Origin: Halocaridina rubra
Lineage: Eukaryota > Arthropoda > Malacostraca > Decapoda > Atyidae
Direction of reading: 5' to 3'
NCBI GenBank assembly: GCA_037179515.1
Contig: JAXCGZ010011583.1
Location: forward strand, 10,001 to 74,000
DNA: 64,000 nt
The notes under the pieces are model-generated. The model searched no databases, was not told the origin of the DNA, and saw only the letters and a list, made by a program, of their open reading frames with translations. This document shows, in pieces, positions 49,798 through 59,807 of this stretch. The first letter of the stretch is position 1. Every line of letters begins with the position of its first letter. The translations under genes and the position numbers were made by a program.

Positions 49798-50352
49798 ATG
49801 ATGAAGCCAAGTTTACCCTCGTGTGCTCTGCCTACTGCAAGTGAAAAAATAAGCCACTCAGAGGGAAGCCTTTGGGTAAGCACTAGGCTATTCTTTGATA
49901 CAGTTCCCCAGATTTCCTTTATAACTAGGCAATTAGCTGAAAGGCTTAAATTAAGCCCAGTACATGAAAAGACTCTTGGTATTGATGCATTTCGTTCTGA
50001 AACGAAAAAAAGTTTTCCGGTTGTAAATGTAGCTATTAAATTGGGAAAAAGAAGAGCAAAACTTAAATTACTCATAGTTGATAATATGGTAATTAGCATC
50101 CACACTCCAAGAATAGCAAAGGATGCAAATGTGTTAAAGTCCAATGGTCACAAGTTGGCTGATGAAGATATTGATAGTGATATAGTGAGAACATTGGCAT
50201 CGTTATTGGTGCCTTGCATTTTAGTCAGTTCGTTAGTGGTATTAACAAGTGGGATGTCTATAATTTGATGGAAACACTGGGTGGTGTCATGTTGTATGGC
50301 CATATTCCTTGTGATACTCAACATGTTATGCAAGTAGGAACACAGATTTTGA
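49798..50352 (+). pseudogene. BEL/Pao protease, unit 3, longest open but catalytically dead
   Basis: 156 open codons: 'LPSCALPTAS', 'RLFFDTVPQISFITRQLAER' (D-T-V in place of D-T-G), 'SFPVVNVAIKLGKRRAK', 'ISIHTPRIAKDANV' and 'HKLADEDIDSDIV'. It overlaps the linker frame at 50214 in another frame, so one frameshift lies near 50200. A short deletion removes the 'VQNQIV' region found in other units. Confidence 0.85.
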
Positions 50353-51148
50353 TTGCTTCTACTCAAGAGTTGATTGAAGAGGCCATAGAACCCATTGATA
50401 AGTTGTTGATTGAAGAGGCCATAGAGCCTGTTAATAAGTTGCTGTGTGAAGAGACCATAGAGCATGTTAATAATCTGTGGGAGCTAGAGAGAATTAGAGT
50501 AAATAAGCAAGAAGCGAGTTACAAAAATAAAACTACACTTGGAAGGTTTACAGATCCTTCTCACTGGAAGCCTATCCACACTCCTCTTCCACACAAGAGT
50601 CAGAGAGCCTTTGCACAAATGAAGACTCTAGAAGGAGATCTTGGATAATTTTCAAGTAGATAATTTGTTGGCTGCTTAAAGCAGTGAAGGAAAATAGTAT
50701 GATATATATAATTCTGCATAGGTAGAGTTGCCAAAGGCCAGAATATCACTGCAAGCATGGACCTCCAACAGTGCAAGACTTTAAAGGGTACTGGATCAGA
50801 GCTTTTTTGAAAAATCTAGATCCCCTAAAGAATCAGTCTTTAGATTAATCTGGAAAGTTAATACCAAAAAGTTGTCTTTGAAGGGTCTGAAGGCTATAGA
50901 AGAAGTATTGATAAAATAGAAACCTCTGTCACTGGTGGGTATAGAAGAGGAAAAATTCTTATTCTGAGAGACTGGTCTGAAAAACTCTAATAGGAAGATC
51001 CTGCTATCAGGAATCATAATATTATGAAAGATCTGAACGTCAAGCTGCCCAAAAACTTGAAGAATTGTGGACACACTTAAGCATGGATGATAAATTGTAG
51101 ACCTTATAGGGAGACCCTCCCTTTTTTTTCTTCTGGAGGGGCTCAGGA
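50353..51148 (+). pseudogene. BEL/Pao linker and RT stump, unit 3
   Basis: Linker frame 50214-50648 contains three 36-base units (50370-50473), then 'LWELERIRVNKQE' and 'HTPLPHKSQRAF'. The RT stump (50770-51010) has lost its 'FDPLG' segment by deletion near 50945. A purine-rich GGAGGGGCTCAGGA precedes the 3' LTR. Confidence 0.78.
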
Positions 51149-51720
51149 TGTCTTGAATATATTTCAGGACAGTTTATTTCCAAGTACATATGTAAGTGTT
51201 GCTTTGCATGATAGTTTCGTTTATTGTAGCTTAAGTGCATGTATGTATATCTATGGACATATTATGTATACCTATACATTTATATTAAATTTACACATAT
51301 ATTAGTATGTATAACATGTAGTTCATTTTTTGGACTAGCTGTAGAAGAAAGAAAGAAATCTGAGACCCCAAAAGTTAAACCACAAATATGTCCCCCCCTC
51401 GGGAGAACACTTATTCCCTCGCCTGTGGAAACAAAGAAGTTACAGTGATCCTTCGCTCTATCGCGTTTCTTCCCTCGCGAATTCACTGTACTGTGATTTT
51501 TTTTGGCAATTTTATTTTATTTGGTATATGCAAAAATATTAAAATATTAAAAAAATAACAATTTTCAGTATTTTCATTTTTTATTGAAAAATAAAATTCA
51601 TTATTTAATTGACAAAAAAAAATTGTTTCCAAGCCTACGAATAAAACAGAAAGAAATTGTAAAAAAAACATAAATCTGAACATGTATCTCTGCACCATAG
51701 AGAGTACGATACCAGTATCA

Positions 51721-52290
51721 GCGTTTCAGAAAACGCAAAGGGTTGCACGTACGTGAGATAGCATATATTAAAATTTCCAATAGTTTCATGATTTTATTGA
51801 TAAAAAAACGTATTTCTTAGCCTAAGAATAATAAAACAGTAAAAAATAGTAAAAAACATAAATACTAACAGTATTGCACCATGTAAAATACGATACCGGT
51901 ATCAGCGTTTCGGAAAACGAAAAGGGTCGCACCTACGTGAGCTAGTACATATTGAAATTTTCATTATTTTATTGATAAAACAAGTATTTCCTAGCCTAAG
52001 AGTAATAAAACAGTAAAAAATAGTAAAAAACATAAATTTAGATATATAACTCACAGTACTGCATCATGTGAAATACTGTCCGATAGCGTACAATGTATTG
52101 GGGTCGCATTTACGTGAGCTAGCATATATATTAAAATTTCCAGTATATTCATGATTTTATTGATAAAAAAACGTATTTCTTAGCCTAAGAATAATAAAAC
52201 AGTAAAAAATAGTAAAAAACATATATACTAACAGTATTGCACCATGTAAAACACGATACCAGTTTCAGCGTTTCGGACAATGGCTTGCAC
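51721..52290 (+). repeat. About 182-base tandem repeat inside Tigger-like element
   Basis: Four starts of the same unit, marked by 'gcgtttc' or a variant at 51721, 51905, about 52087 and 52268. Each unit carries 'tttattgataaaa', 'cctaag..taataaaacag' and a 'cgcaccTACGTGAG'-like box. The fourth is incomplete and leads into the region upstream of the transposase start. Confidence 0.9.
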
Positions 52291-52504
52291 CTACGTGAGA
52301 TAGTTCATGGAATGCTATTGGCTGAAAGAGTGAGAGATCTGTATCATGGGGCCTGATTGGCTTTTTCATTGAAGTTTGGTTCTCCCACCATCTTCCATTG
52401 TCTCGCCTCACTCGTTCAGTATAACTCACGTGTGCGCCGTTCAGGTTGTGCTTATTAATACGTTTTGCTTGTGATTTTTTTACTCGCATATTATAACCTT
52501 TGCA

Positions 52505-52664
52505 ATGCCTCCCAAGCATCCTTCATCTTCTGAGGCTTCTGGTAGTGAGCCTAAGCGGCAAAGGAAGATGTTAACCATAACAGATAAGGTGAAACTCTTA
52601 GATATGTTAAAATAGGGAAAAAGGTTTATGGATGTCGGCCGCTATTTTGGACTCAATGAATAAC
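52505..52664 (+). pseudogene. Tigger/pogo transposase N-terminus remnant
   Basis: ATG at 52505, then about 50 codons with 'KRQRKMLTITDKVKLLDML' and, after a TAG, 'DVGRYFGLNE'. This matches the helix-turn-helix DNA-binding start (CENP-B/psq type) of pogo-group transposases. A second stop follows GLNE and the catalytic DDE domain is absent. Confidence 0.8.
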
Positions 52665-52717
52665 AGCCATAAAGCTGTTATTGGCAGCGGAATAATTTCC
52701 TCTGGCGTTTACAAACT

Positions 52718-53050
52718 CATTACCACCTCATTCACGGTAAGCTTACCTATAACGTACATATAAATTTACGTTGCATGCTGTTATTTATAAAGTAAAGGGT
52801 GTTTTTTTAACAGTGCAGGGAGGGTTTGTATAGTAAACGTAAAAATAATTGTAAAATACCTATGTACATGAGTATGTCATGTCATTACCACCTCATTCAC
52901 AGTAAGTTTATTTATCACTTTCATATAAATTTACACTTGCATGCTGTTATTTATGAAGTAAAGGGTGGTTTGTTAACAGTACAGGGAGGGTTTATAAAGT
53001 TTATACAGTGTAAACATAAAAATAACTTAATATATCTATGTACATACAGG
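52718..53050 (+). repeat. Two-unit tandem repeat of about 165 bases in Tigger-like element
   Basis: Both units start 'cattaccacctcattcac' (about 52718 and 52883) and include 'gcatgctgttattta', 'aagtaaagggtg' and 'agggagggttt'. Distinct from the 182-base repeat. No coding content. Confidence 0.85.
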
Positions 53051-53472
53051 CTGATCCTACTCCGCGAAATTCCTGTGTCGTGCCAGGTCCCGGAACCGAA
53101 CCTTCGCGATAATCGAAGGAACACTGTATATGTAATTGCTTCCACTGACCGATGAAGGGAGTTTTGTAAGCTTTTCTTAAAAAAAGTTTGTTGTTCTTGT
53201 GATATGCTAAGAGACACTCATGTTTAAGATGTGTGAAATTGGTTGTAGTTGGGATTTATGAAATACATTTGATACCGTGATCATTGACGGTGCATATGCA
53301 TTTAATAATGAGTAATTAGTTATGTTCGTGAGACACTACGAGACACTCCTGTTCAAGAACTACTTTTTGTTGGACATCTGGGCTTCATGATAGCTGAGTA
53401 TAGAATTAACTAATTTCTAACAATGTTTATAACTACGTGTGAGGGACAGAATGAGATGATTTTAGTAGAAAT

Positions 53473-54326
53473 TTTTTTTCATTCAAATAACTATACATGG
53501 GGACATGTGCACATAGGCACTCCCAGTGATATTGCAGTTGCTAAACATCACAATCTATATTTGGTCATGTATAAATCAAATATCAATAGAATTTGCAATT
53601 CATTTTACATATCATAGCAAGTAATTAAGAATAAAATATAGTGTAACAATAGATTGATGGCAGAAGAGTACTTTGCGATTATTAATTAAAAGTAAAATAT
53701 TATGGTTTACATGTATCAATGGCAGAAGAGCACTATGCAATTATTGATTAATAGTAATGTTTGTAACAGTAACTTTCAATAACCCTTGTTGAGTGCTAAC
53801 ATTTAAGTTAAATCTCCACTCTACCACAGAACCACTACAAACAATTTGAAGCAGATATAGCATAATTTTTTTTAGGTTAGTACATATACATATATCTATA
53901 CATGCATGCACATGTACCTATATATATATATGCATCATATAATCATATATACATATCTAATTAGATAAGCAATAGAAATGCCACTGGAGCTTCATAGTCA
54001 TCATATCTAGGAGAGAGAGAGTGAGAGTTTGCGGTATTCTTTTTAGCAAATGGAGTTCTTAATCCTTTCCACCGATATGCATCCATACGTGCATACTCAT
54101 ATACATCATTGGCATCTGAGGGTGACACAACAAAGGAAAAAGACAGGGTGAATAAACAGTTCGAGCATTGAGAACTCAGAAACCGGACAGTACTAGACCC
54201 CAAGAACAAAGGTGAGAGTAAAATTATAATAAAGAGAGAAGAAAAGAAAGAAAAAAATATACATGTTCATGTAAGCAATTGCATATACATACACATATAC
54301 ACTCACACATACTTGCATACATACAT
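53473..54326. other. Flank between 3' LTR and CR1, unit 3, no gene
   Basis: Collinear with the flanks of units 0 to 2, with a very short (TA)n near 53919. It is the third empty site for the CR1 of unit 0 (near 54090). No gene was seen. Confidence 0.55.
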
Positions 54327-55790
54327 ATTTAAAAAGTCACTGGAGTCAGGGGAGATTCCAAGATGCTGGAAACAAGCAAATGTGATACCTATCTTCAAAA
54401 AGGGAAGGAGGGATACGGCTCTGAACTATAGACCAGTTTCCTTGACCAGCATAGTTTGCAAAGTTATGGAGAAACTACTAAGGAAACATATCTCTCTTCA
54501 CTTGAAATCCTTCAACTTTTTGTCAGTGAGGCAACATGGCTTCAGAGAAGGTAGATCAACAGTAACAAACTTATTAGAATTTTATGATGAGGTAAGCCGA
54601 ATCTTACAGGAAAGAGAGGGCTGGGCAGATTGCATATTCCTAGACTTCCAGAAAGCGTTTGACACTGTTCCACATGGGAAACTTATTAGGAAGCTGCAAT
54701 CAATGGCTAGAAAAGGTGGAAATGTTTTAGAATGGATAAAAACTTACTTAGAAGGATGGGAACAGAGGGTTAGAGTAAGACACTCAGTGTCTGAATGGAG
54801 AAGAGTTAGTAGTGGAGTTCCACAGGGTTCAGTTTTATGGCCACTTTTGTTCCTTGTATATGTAAATGACCTACCAGAGTCTGTAAATTCATTCATGAAT
54901 ATGTTTGCAGATGATGCAAAGATTGTGAAGAAAGTAAAAAACGAGAACAATGGTAGAGAACTTCAGGAGGATCTAAATAATCTGCATGAGTGGTCAGAAA
55001 AGTGGCTAATGAAATTCAATACTTCAAAATGTAAGGTAATGAGAATGGGTACAAGTGCAAGAAGGCCCAAGCTTGACTACTCGGTGGCTGGAGTACAACT
55101 TCAAGAGACAGAAAATGAGAGAGAATTAGGAGTAAACATACTGGCAGATTTGTCTCCAGAAATACATATAAATGGCATAGTAAGGGCAGCATATGCATTC
55201 TTATCAAATGTAAGGGTAGCCTTCGGGCACATGGACAAGGAAATGTTCAGAAATATTTATGTAACCTATGTGAGGTCAAAACTCGAATATGCAGCCCCCT
55301 TTTGGAATCCGCACTTGAAAAAGCACATAGCTAAGCTTGAAAAATTTCAAAGACATGCCACAAAACTGGTGCCAGAAATACGCAGTCTCAGTTATGATGA
55401 GAGGCTGAGGGAATTAGGCTTACCATCACTCGAAGCTAGAAGAGTGAGGGGGGATATGGTGACAGTCTTTAAATTCCTTCATGGTTATGATAGAGTGGAT
55501 AGGGATCGATATTTTGATATGGCTGGCTCTAGAACTAGAGGTCATAGTTTGAAGCTTCATAAGAAAACTTTTTTGTAGGATGTAAGGAAATACTTTTTCA
55601 GTGTAAGAGTAGTTGATAATTGGAATTCGCTAAGCGAGGAGGTAGTTAATGCTATCTCAATCCATAGTTTTAAGGACAGGTATGATAAGTATCACTAAGT
55701 ATAAAATGGAACCGATCAGGAGACGGGAAGATACGAGCTTTGGGCTCTTTCCCGTAAACACAATTAGGTAATCACAATTAGGTAATCACA
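54327..55790 (+). mobile_element. CR1-like LINE, 5'-truncated, unit 3 only
   Basis: Starts within RT at 'FKKSLESGEIPRCWK' and ends with two copies of the terminal repeat. Inserted in a 'catacaca' stretch of the flank; unit 2 near 37884 shows the empty site. Orthologous flank resumes immediately after it ('taaacactgcacc'). Confidence 0.92.
54331..55698 (+). pseudogene. CR1-like reverse transcriptase, one nonsense codon
   Basis: 421 open codons: 'NYRPVSLTSIVCKVMEKLL', 'HGFREGRSTVTNLLEF', motif A 'FLDFQKAFDTVP', motif B 'SSGVPQGSVLWP' (tryptophan for the usual glycine), catalytic 'MFADDAKIVKK' and the C-terminal domain. A TAG at 55576-55578 after 'KTFL' cuts the last roughly 40 residues, which continue in frame to 'RYDKYH'. 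The N-terminal RT and endonuclease are absent through 5' truncation. Confidence 0.9.
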
Positions 55791-55924
55791 TAAACACTGC
55801 ACCATCTTATCAAAAAGAAATCTAAAAGGAAAGGATAAGGAAAGACTGAAAACTCCTCCAATACTCTTCCCTTCAAATTACATACATGAGAGAGGTTTAC
55901 CTCAGCTTAATCTATCATTATTAT
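55791..55924. other. End of unit-like sequence, with (TTA)n stub
   Basis: Matches the block before the first (TTA)n tract of the other units ('gaaaactcctcc', 'gagaggtttacctcagcttaatctat'). Only about a dozen bases of TTA follow before the new LTR begins. Confidence 0.75.
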
Positions 55925-57269
55925 TGTCCTGAAAAGTTCAGGCCAACAGGTATGACGTCACAGAGAACCCTTAGTTTTGGTTGTGCTTTCTCCATCCCAA
56001 TGAAAATAAATAAAATGGTTTCAGAGATGTACATTTGCTTGTTTATATTTATTCAATATTCTATTTTGTAATCTGACTCCCTTGCTCTTATCTATCTATT
56101 TATTTTTTATAAAAAAGGGGGGGGGACACTACATATTTTGTATGCAGACGCAGTTTTTTTTCGTATTTTGATCATGACTTCGTCACTGAATATTATATGT
56201 ATCTATGTTTTTTATTTATAAACTGTTTATATTTCAGTAGTTTATTGTAAGGGAGGCATGCAGATTTAACAGTTTCTAGCTTGGTAAGGTAATGATATAT
56301 AAGTTATCTAGGAATATTTCTCAAGTAATTTGTAACCCTTTTGAACACTGATACACTCTTGTTTACAGATGGAGAATTTGCCACACTTTTTTTCCCCGGC
56401 TCAGAGAAAGAGAGTCATGTCCAAAAAATCACTAAAACTGTGAAATAATATGGTAGAGTGTTGATGTATACCGTCTGATATATGTATGTGTATGTGGTAA
56501 AGAGACAATACCCTAGGCTGTCATATGACCAATAGATTATCCTGGCCTAATCTTCTCCAGACTAGGCCTCAATGCTATCCTATCTTGCTTGAGCTGGGAT
56601 GCTTCTGTTGCATTGTGTTTTGGGTGTCACTAATATTTTCAGTAATCTGTGACATTTGATCTAGTTGATTTTGTGGCCTACATAAGTGTGTCAAATATTG
56701 TGATTTTGACTCAGCAGATGATTTTATGTTTTGAAGCCTAGAAAGGAACATTAAGCCTAGGCTACAGTGGTTTATTGTGAAAATATTATATAATTTCAAG
56801 TTTTCCTTAGCCTTGCTGCATTTTATGTTGTTAAATACCTCTTTTATTTTTGCAACAATATATTTTTTGAAGGACAAAGTGTCATTTGAGATAATCCAAG
56901 TTATTATTTATTTTTATTTTTTGTATGCCAATTATAAATTGTTTTCTATTACATTATATGATATTTTATATAATGTGTAATTTTTATCCCAGTAGCCTAG
57001 TGTAAGTAGCATAGACCATTCATTTATTATATGCTCACCAGACCCTTAAAATTTAAAGACAGTCCATTACATACTAAAGATTCCTGGGCTATTCCTAGAA
57101 GATATAAAACCTGATGCCCTCAAAATATTTTTGAGATGTTTGACTCCCTAAAAAATAGTATGCAAGGTGTACTGATTCTGAGAGAGGGAGCGGAGTCTTG
57201 GATACATGTTGCCTAGTTCTTTAGTTTGAGCCAGTAAAGGACTAGACTGTTCACCACACTATACTTACA
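55925..57269 (+). mobile_element. Second BEL/Pao element: probable 5' LTR
   Basis: Begins TGTCCTGAAA (with a short inverted repeat cctgaa/ttcagg) directly after the (TTA)n stub and ends ACTTACA, just before a primer-binding-like region. A 'gatataaaacc' TATA-like box lies near 57100. No coding region is seen in these 1.3 kb. The 3' partner LTR is outside the window, so the boundaries are inferred from the TG..CA ends and the downstream region. Confidence 0.6.
57098..57110 (+). promoter_or_regulatory. TATA-like box in the second BEL/Pao LTR
   Basis: The sequence 'gatataaaacc' lies about 160 bases before the inferred LTR end, a plausible position for an LTR promoter. Support is positional only. 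Confidence 0.3.
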
Positions 57270-57297
57270 ATTTTTTTCTGGTCCTTCCAACTGGATG
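57270..57297 (+). other. Primer-binding-type region of second BEL/Pao element
   Basis: 'ttctggtccttccaactgg' follows the inferred LTR end. BEL/Pao elements commonly have a TGGTCCTTC-type stretch just after the 5' LTR, where a tRNA primes minus-strand synthesis. The exact tRNA was not determined. Confidence 0.55.
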
Positions 57298-57619
57298 TTC
57301 TGGTTCACTGATTTATTTCAGTATTAAAGTGTATTTTCCTATTTGTTATTTTATGATCTTGGTCTTTGTCTTACACTGCTACTGCCTATGTTGGTATATT
57401 TTTGTTTGGCCATCAGACGGTATTACATCAACACAACTATAATCTGCTTGCCTCTTATCGTTAGGCACTTTGAAAGTTAGCATTACCACATGGAATGATG
57501 TTGGATTAAGTATACATTTCTTATACATTGTGTATTTTTTTGCTTATTGTAGTTTTGTGTTATTTTTGTTGCATTTATTGGATTGATAAATTTAAATTTG
57601 TGTACCTAAGCTACTCAAA
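57298..57619 (+). other. Leader of second BEL/Pao element, no gene
   Basis: T-rich sequence between the primer-binding region and the gag start. Nothing coding was recognised. Confidence 0.5.
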
Positions 57620-58800
57620 ATGTCATAAACAGATACTGCTCTCTCGGTAATTGATAGTACCCCTGACTTGCGAGTCAGAAGTAGCAACATATTTACTTGT
57701 CAAACTGAAATGCTAAATGATGCTGTCACTTCTGTCACAAGTATTGTTAGTGACCCTAATGTGTCAATTTCTTCTTTGCAATTAGCATACTTTGAGCTTA
57801 AAATGCAATATGACCTCTATTTCGATACTTGGTGTAAATATGAAGTATACATTATAGATGACACATCATTATATTTGCCAGCTAGTCGAGATTTTCGTCA
57901 TCTTAAACATGAAGCATTTAAACTCTTAAACCAAGTTTCACAACTTAAAGATGACAAGTCCAGTGTGAGCACTGTACCCATACCCCCTCGTACTCCTCCA
58001 GTGAACTCGCTTCCGCCTAAGCTTTCTCCCATAGAAATCCTAAAATTTGATGGTGATGTCTCAAAGTGGTCAGCATTTTGGGACATATTTAGCTCTTTGG
58101 TTGATACTCATATTGATTTGGATGATGTAGTCAAGTTTACTATTTTACGCTCACATTTATTGGGTAGAGCCTTTAAAACTATTGAAAATATTCCTGTAAC
58201 ACACGCTAATTATAAAGCTGCAGTACAACTTTTGTAAAAACAGTTTGGTAGATCAGACAGATTGGTTACGCAGCTTGCAAGAGAAATACAGAATTTGCCA
58301 GTACCACGTCATCAACATGACGACCTTCTAGAGTTTAAATTAGCATATGAAAAATTAGTTCTACAGTTGGAAAATTTGGAACCTCAGTATACTGATAATA
58401 AATTCTTTTTAGAAACTCTAGTTAGTAAATTGCCAGGAGAAACTTACCGTGCATTGGCAAACCGCTGTAAGTGCACAAAATTTACATATGAGCAGTTGTC
58501 AGATGGACTTTCAGAGATAATAGAGCTTATGGAATTGTGTAAAATGCAACCTCAAAGTGGTAGCCGCAAAGCTGAGGTTGTTTCCAAGGTTGCAGTTGAA
58601 TCTAATCCACAGTCTAATAAGAAAAATAAGTCATTACAAAATGCAAAAAGGAGTCAACATACTAATTTGTGCAATCCTAATCAATCAGTTAAGTCTGTTG
58701 TTATAAATACACAGTCTGGTACATCAAACCAAAATGTTTCTTGTGTTTTTTGTGGCAAAAATCAGTTCTAAACTTTGTACAGATTATCCAACTTTTGACA
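57620..58800 (+). pseudogene. Second BEL/Pao gag, broken by two stops and a frameshift
   Basis: ATG at 57620, with a TAA as third codon. The same frame is then open to a TAA at 58235 and resumes in frame to 58771. It shows a helical N-terminus, the DUF1759-type core 'LKFDGDVSKWSAFWDIFSS' (near 58060), 'FTILRSHLLGRAFKTI' and 'ETLVSKLPGETYRAL'. A lysine/asparagine-rich linker follows, and then 'CVFCGK', where a one-base loss shifts the frame. It is much better preserved than the gag genes of the tandem units and belongs to a different subfamily. Confidence 0.87.
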
Positions 58801-59718
58801 GTAGACGAAATTGAGTAAGAGTGCTTAACCTTTGTTTTATTTGTTTAAAATCTGGACACAGAGCCAGTGATTGTAGTAGAAAATTTGAATGTCGTAATTG
58901 TAGCTCAAATACTCATCATACTTTTATGTGCATTAAACTTTGTCAAAAACCACAGAATCCTACACGCACTGTAACTTCAATTTCACCTGGTTTTAATGCA
59001 AATAGTAATTTGAGTTCCAATGCTATAGTAGGGAGCAAATCAGGGTCTTCCATGTTTGAAAGAAATACACAAATACCTACCTCGACTCGAGCATCACAAA
59101 ATGTAGGTACTGTATCTGTTTCCGAACCTAACTCAAATGCTCAAGCTTGTTTAACTGATACAACTGTACATACTCTCAACACAAATTCTTCTCATTCATT
59201 GTTAGCTACTGCACTACCTACAGCAACCATACAACTGTCTGGTGGTGGTTTGCGAAGAATCACACGTGGTTTTCTTGACATTCAGAGAGATCTTGCTAGT
59301 GAACTTAAATTACCTGTTATAGATCATGTTGCTTTATCTGTTACTCCTTTTGATAGCGAAATTAAATATTTGCATTGCAATATAGTAAAAGTTCAAGTTT
59401 GTTTGGGTCGTACCCGTGTGACACTTCGAGCACTCACCCATGACAGTGTAAACACTTGCATACATACCCCAGGTCTTGTTAGAGTTGCCAACATGTTACC
59501 ATCTCACAACATTAAACTTGCCGATGATTATAAGACTGATGTTGTAGCAGGTATTGGGTTAATAATTGGGGTAGATAATTATAGTAAGTTTGTCAGTTCT
59601 CAACACAAGTATGCTATCATACAACTACTTTCCTGTAGTGCTGGGTCAATAATTTTTGGACCATTACCTCAGTGGGCTTCTCAGTTGGTGGATCACACTG
59701 ATCAGTCTATGCATATGT
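58801..59718 (+). pseudogene. Second BEL/Pao nucleocapsid and protease, active site deleted
   Basis: Frame 58821-59720 begins with CCHC knuckles CFICLKSGHRASDC (codons 5-18) and CRNCSSNTHHTFMC (codons 24-37). A serine/threonine/asparagine-rich spacer and the DUF1758-like protease follow. 'LPTATIQL' is present, but between 'RRITRGFLD' and 'RDLASELKLP' about seven residues that should hold T-G-S are missing. Then come 'VALSVTPFDSE', 'RALTHDSVNTCIHTPGL' and 'GLIIGVDNYSKFV'. The sequence is cut at 59718 by the antisense CR1. A stop at 58814 separates this frame from gag. Confidence 0.88.
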
Positions 59719-59750
59719 GATTACCTAATTGTGATTACCTAATTGTGTTC
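59719..59750 (-). repeat. CR1-like 3' terminal tandem repeat
   Basis: Two 14-base units, complete here and at 7110-7140 and 55760-55790, decayed at 8597, 21229 and 24886. LINEs of the CR1/L2 group typically end in short tandem repeats rather than poly(A). Confidence 0.9.
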
Positions 59751-59807
59751 ACGGGAAAGAGCCCAAAGCTCGTATCTTCCCGTCTCCTGATCGGTTCCAT
59801 TTTAGAC

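Larger units (their letters stand above)
51443..53126 (+). mobile_element. Tigger/pogo-like DNA transposon, non-autonomous
   Basis: 1,684 bases with terminal inverted repeats of about 23 bases (CAGTGATCCTTCGCTCTATC against CAGTGTTCCTTCGATTATCG) and a TA target duplication (51441-51442 and 53127-53128), as in Tc1/mariner-group pogo elements. It holds a fourfold repeat, a promoter-like region and only the first part of a transposase. The rest of the transposase is absent, so it depends on another copy for movement. Confidence 0.93.
51149..53472 (+). mobile_element. Sense BEL/Pao 3' LTR, unit 3, split by Tigger-like element
   Basis: LTR sequence at 51149-51442 and 53127-53472. Joining across the insertion gives the continuous 'gttatatgtaattg' that other LTR copies show. 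Confidence 0.78.
44614..55924. repeat. Tandem unit 3 (interrupted at right by another retroelement)
   Basis: Fourth unit. A LINE interrupts its 5' LTR and a Tigger-like transposon interrupts its 3' LTR. Unit-like sequence continues to the start of the (TTA)n tract near 55914. At 55925 a different BEL/Pao LTR begins. The antisense half of this unit is therefore not seen and may lie beyond the window. Confidence 0.82.

Noticed and set aside
51721..52290. Regularly spaced repeats that might suggest a CRISPR-like array
   Set aside because: The repeats are directly adjacent units of about 182 bases with no unique spacers, inside a eukaryotic DNA transposon.
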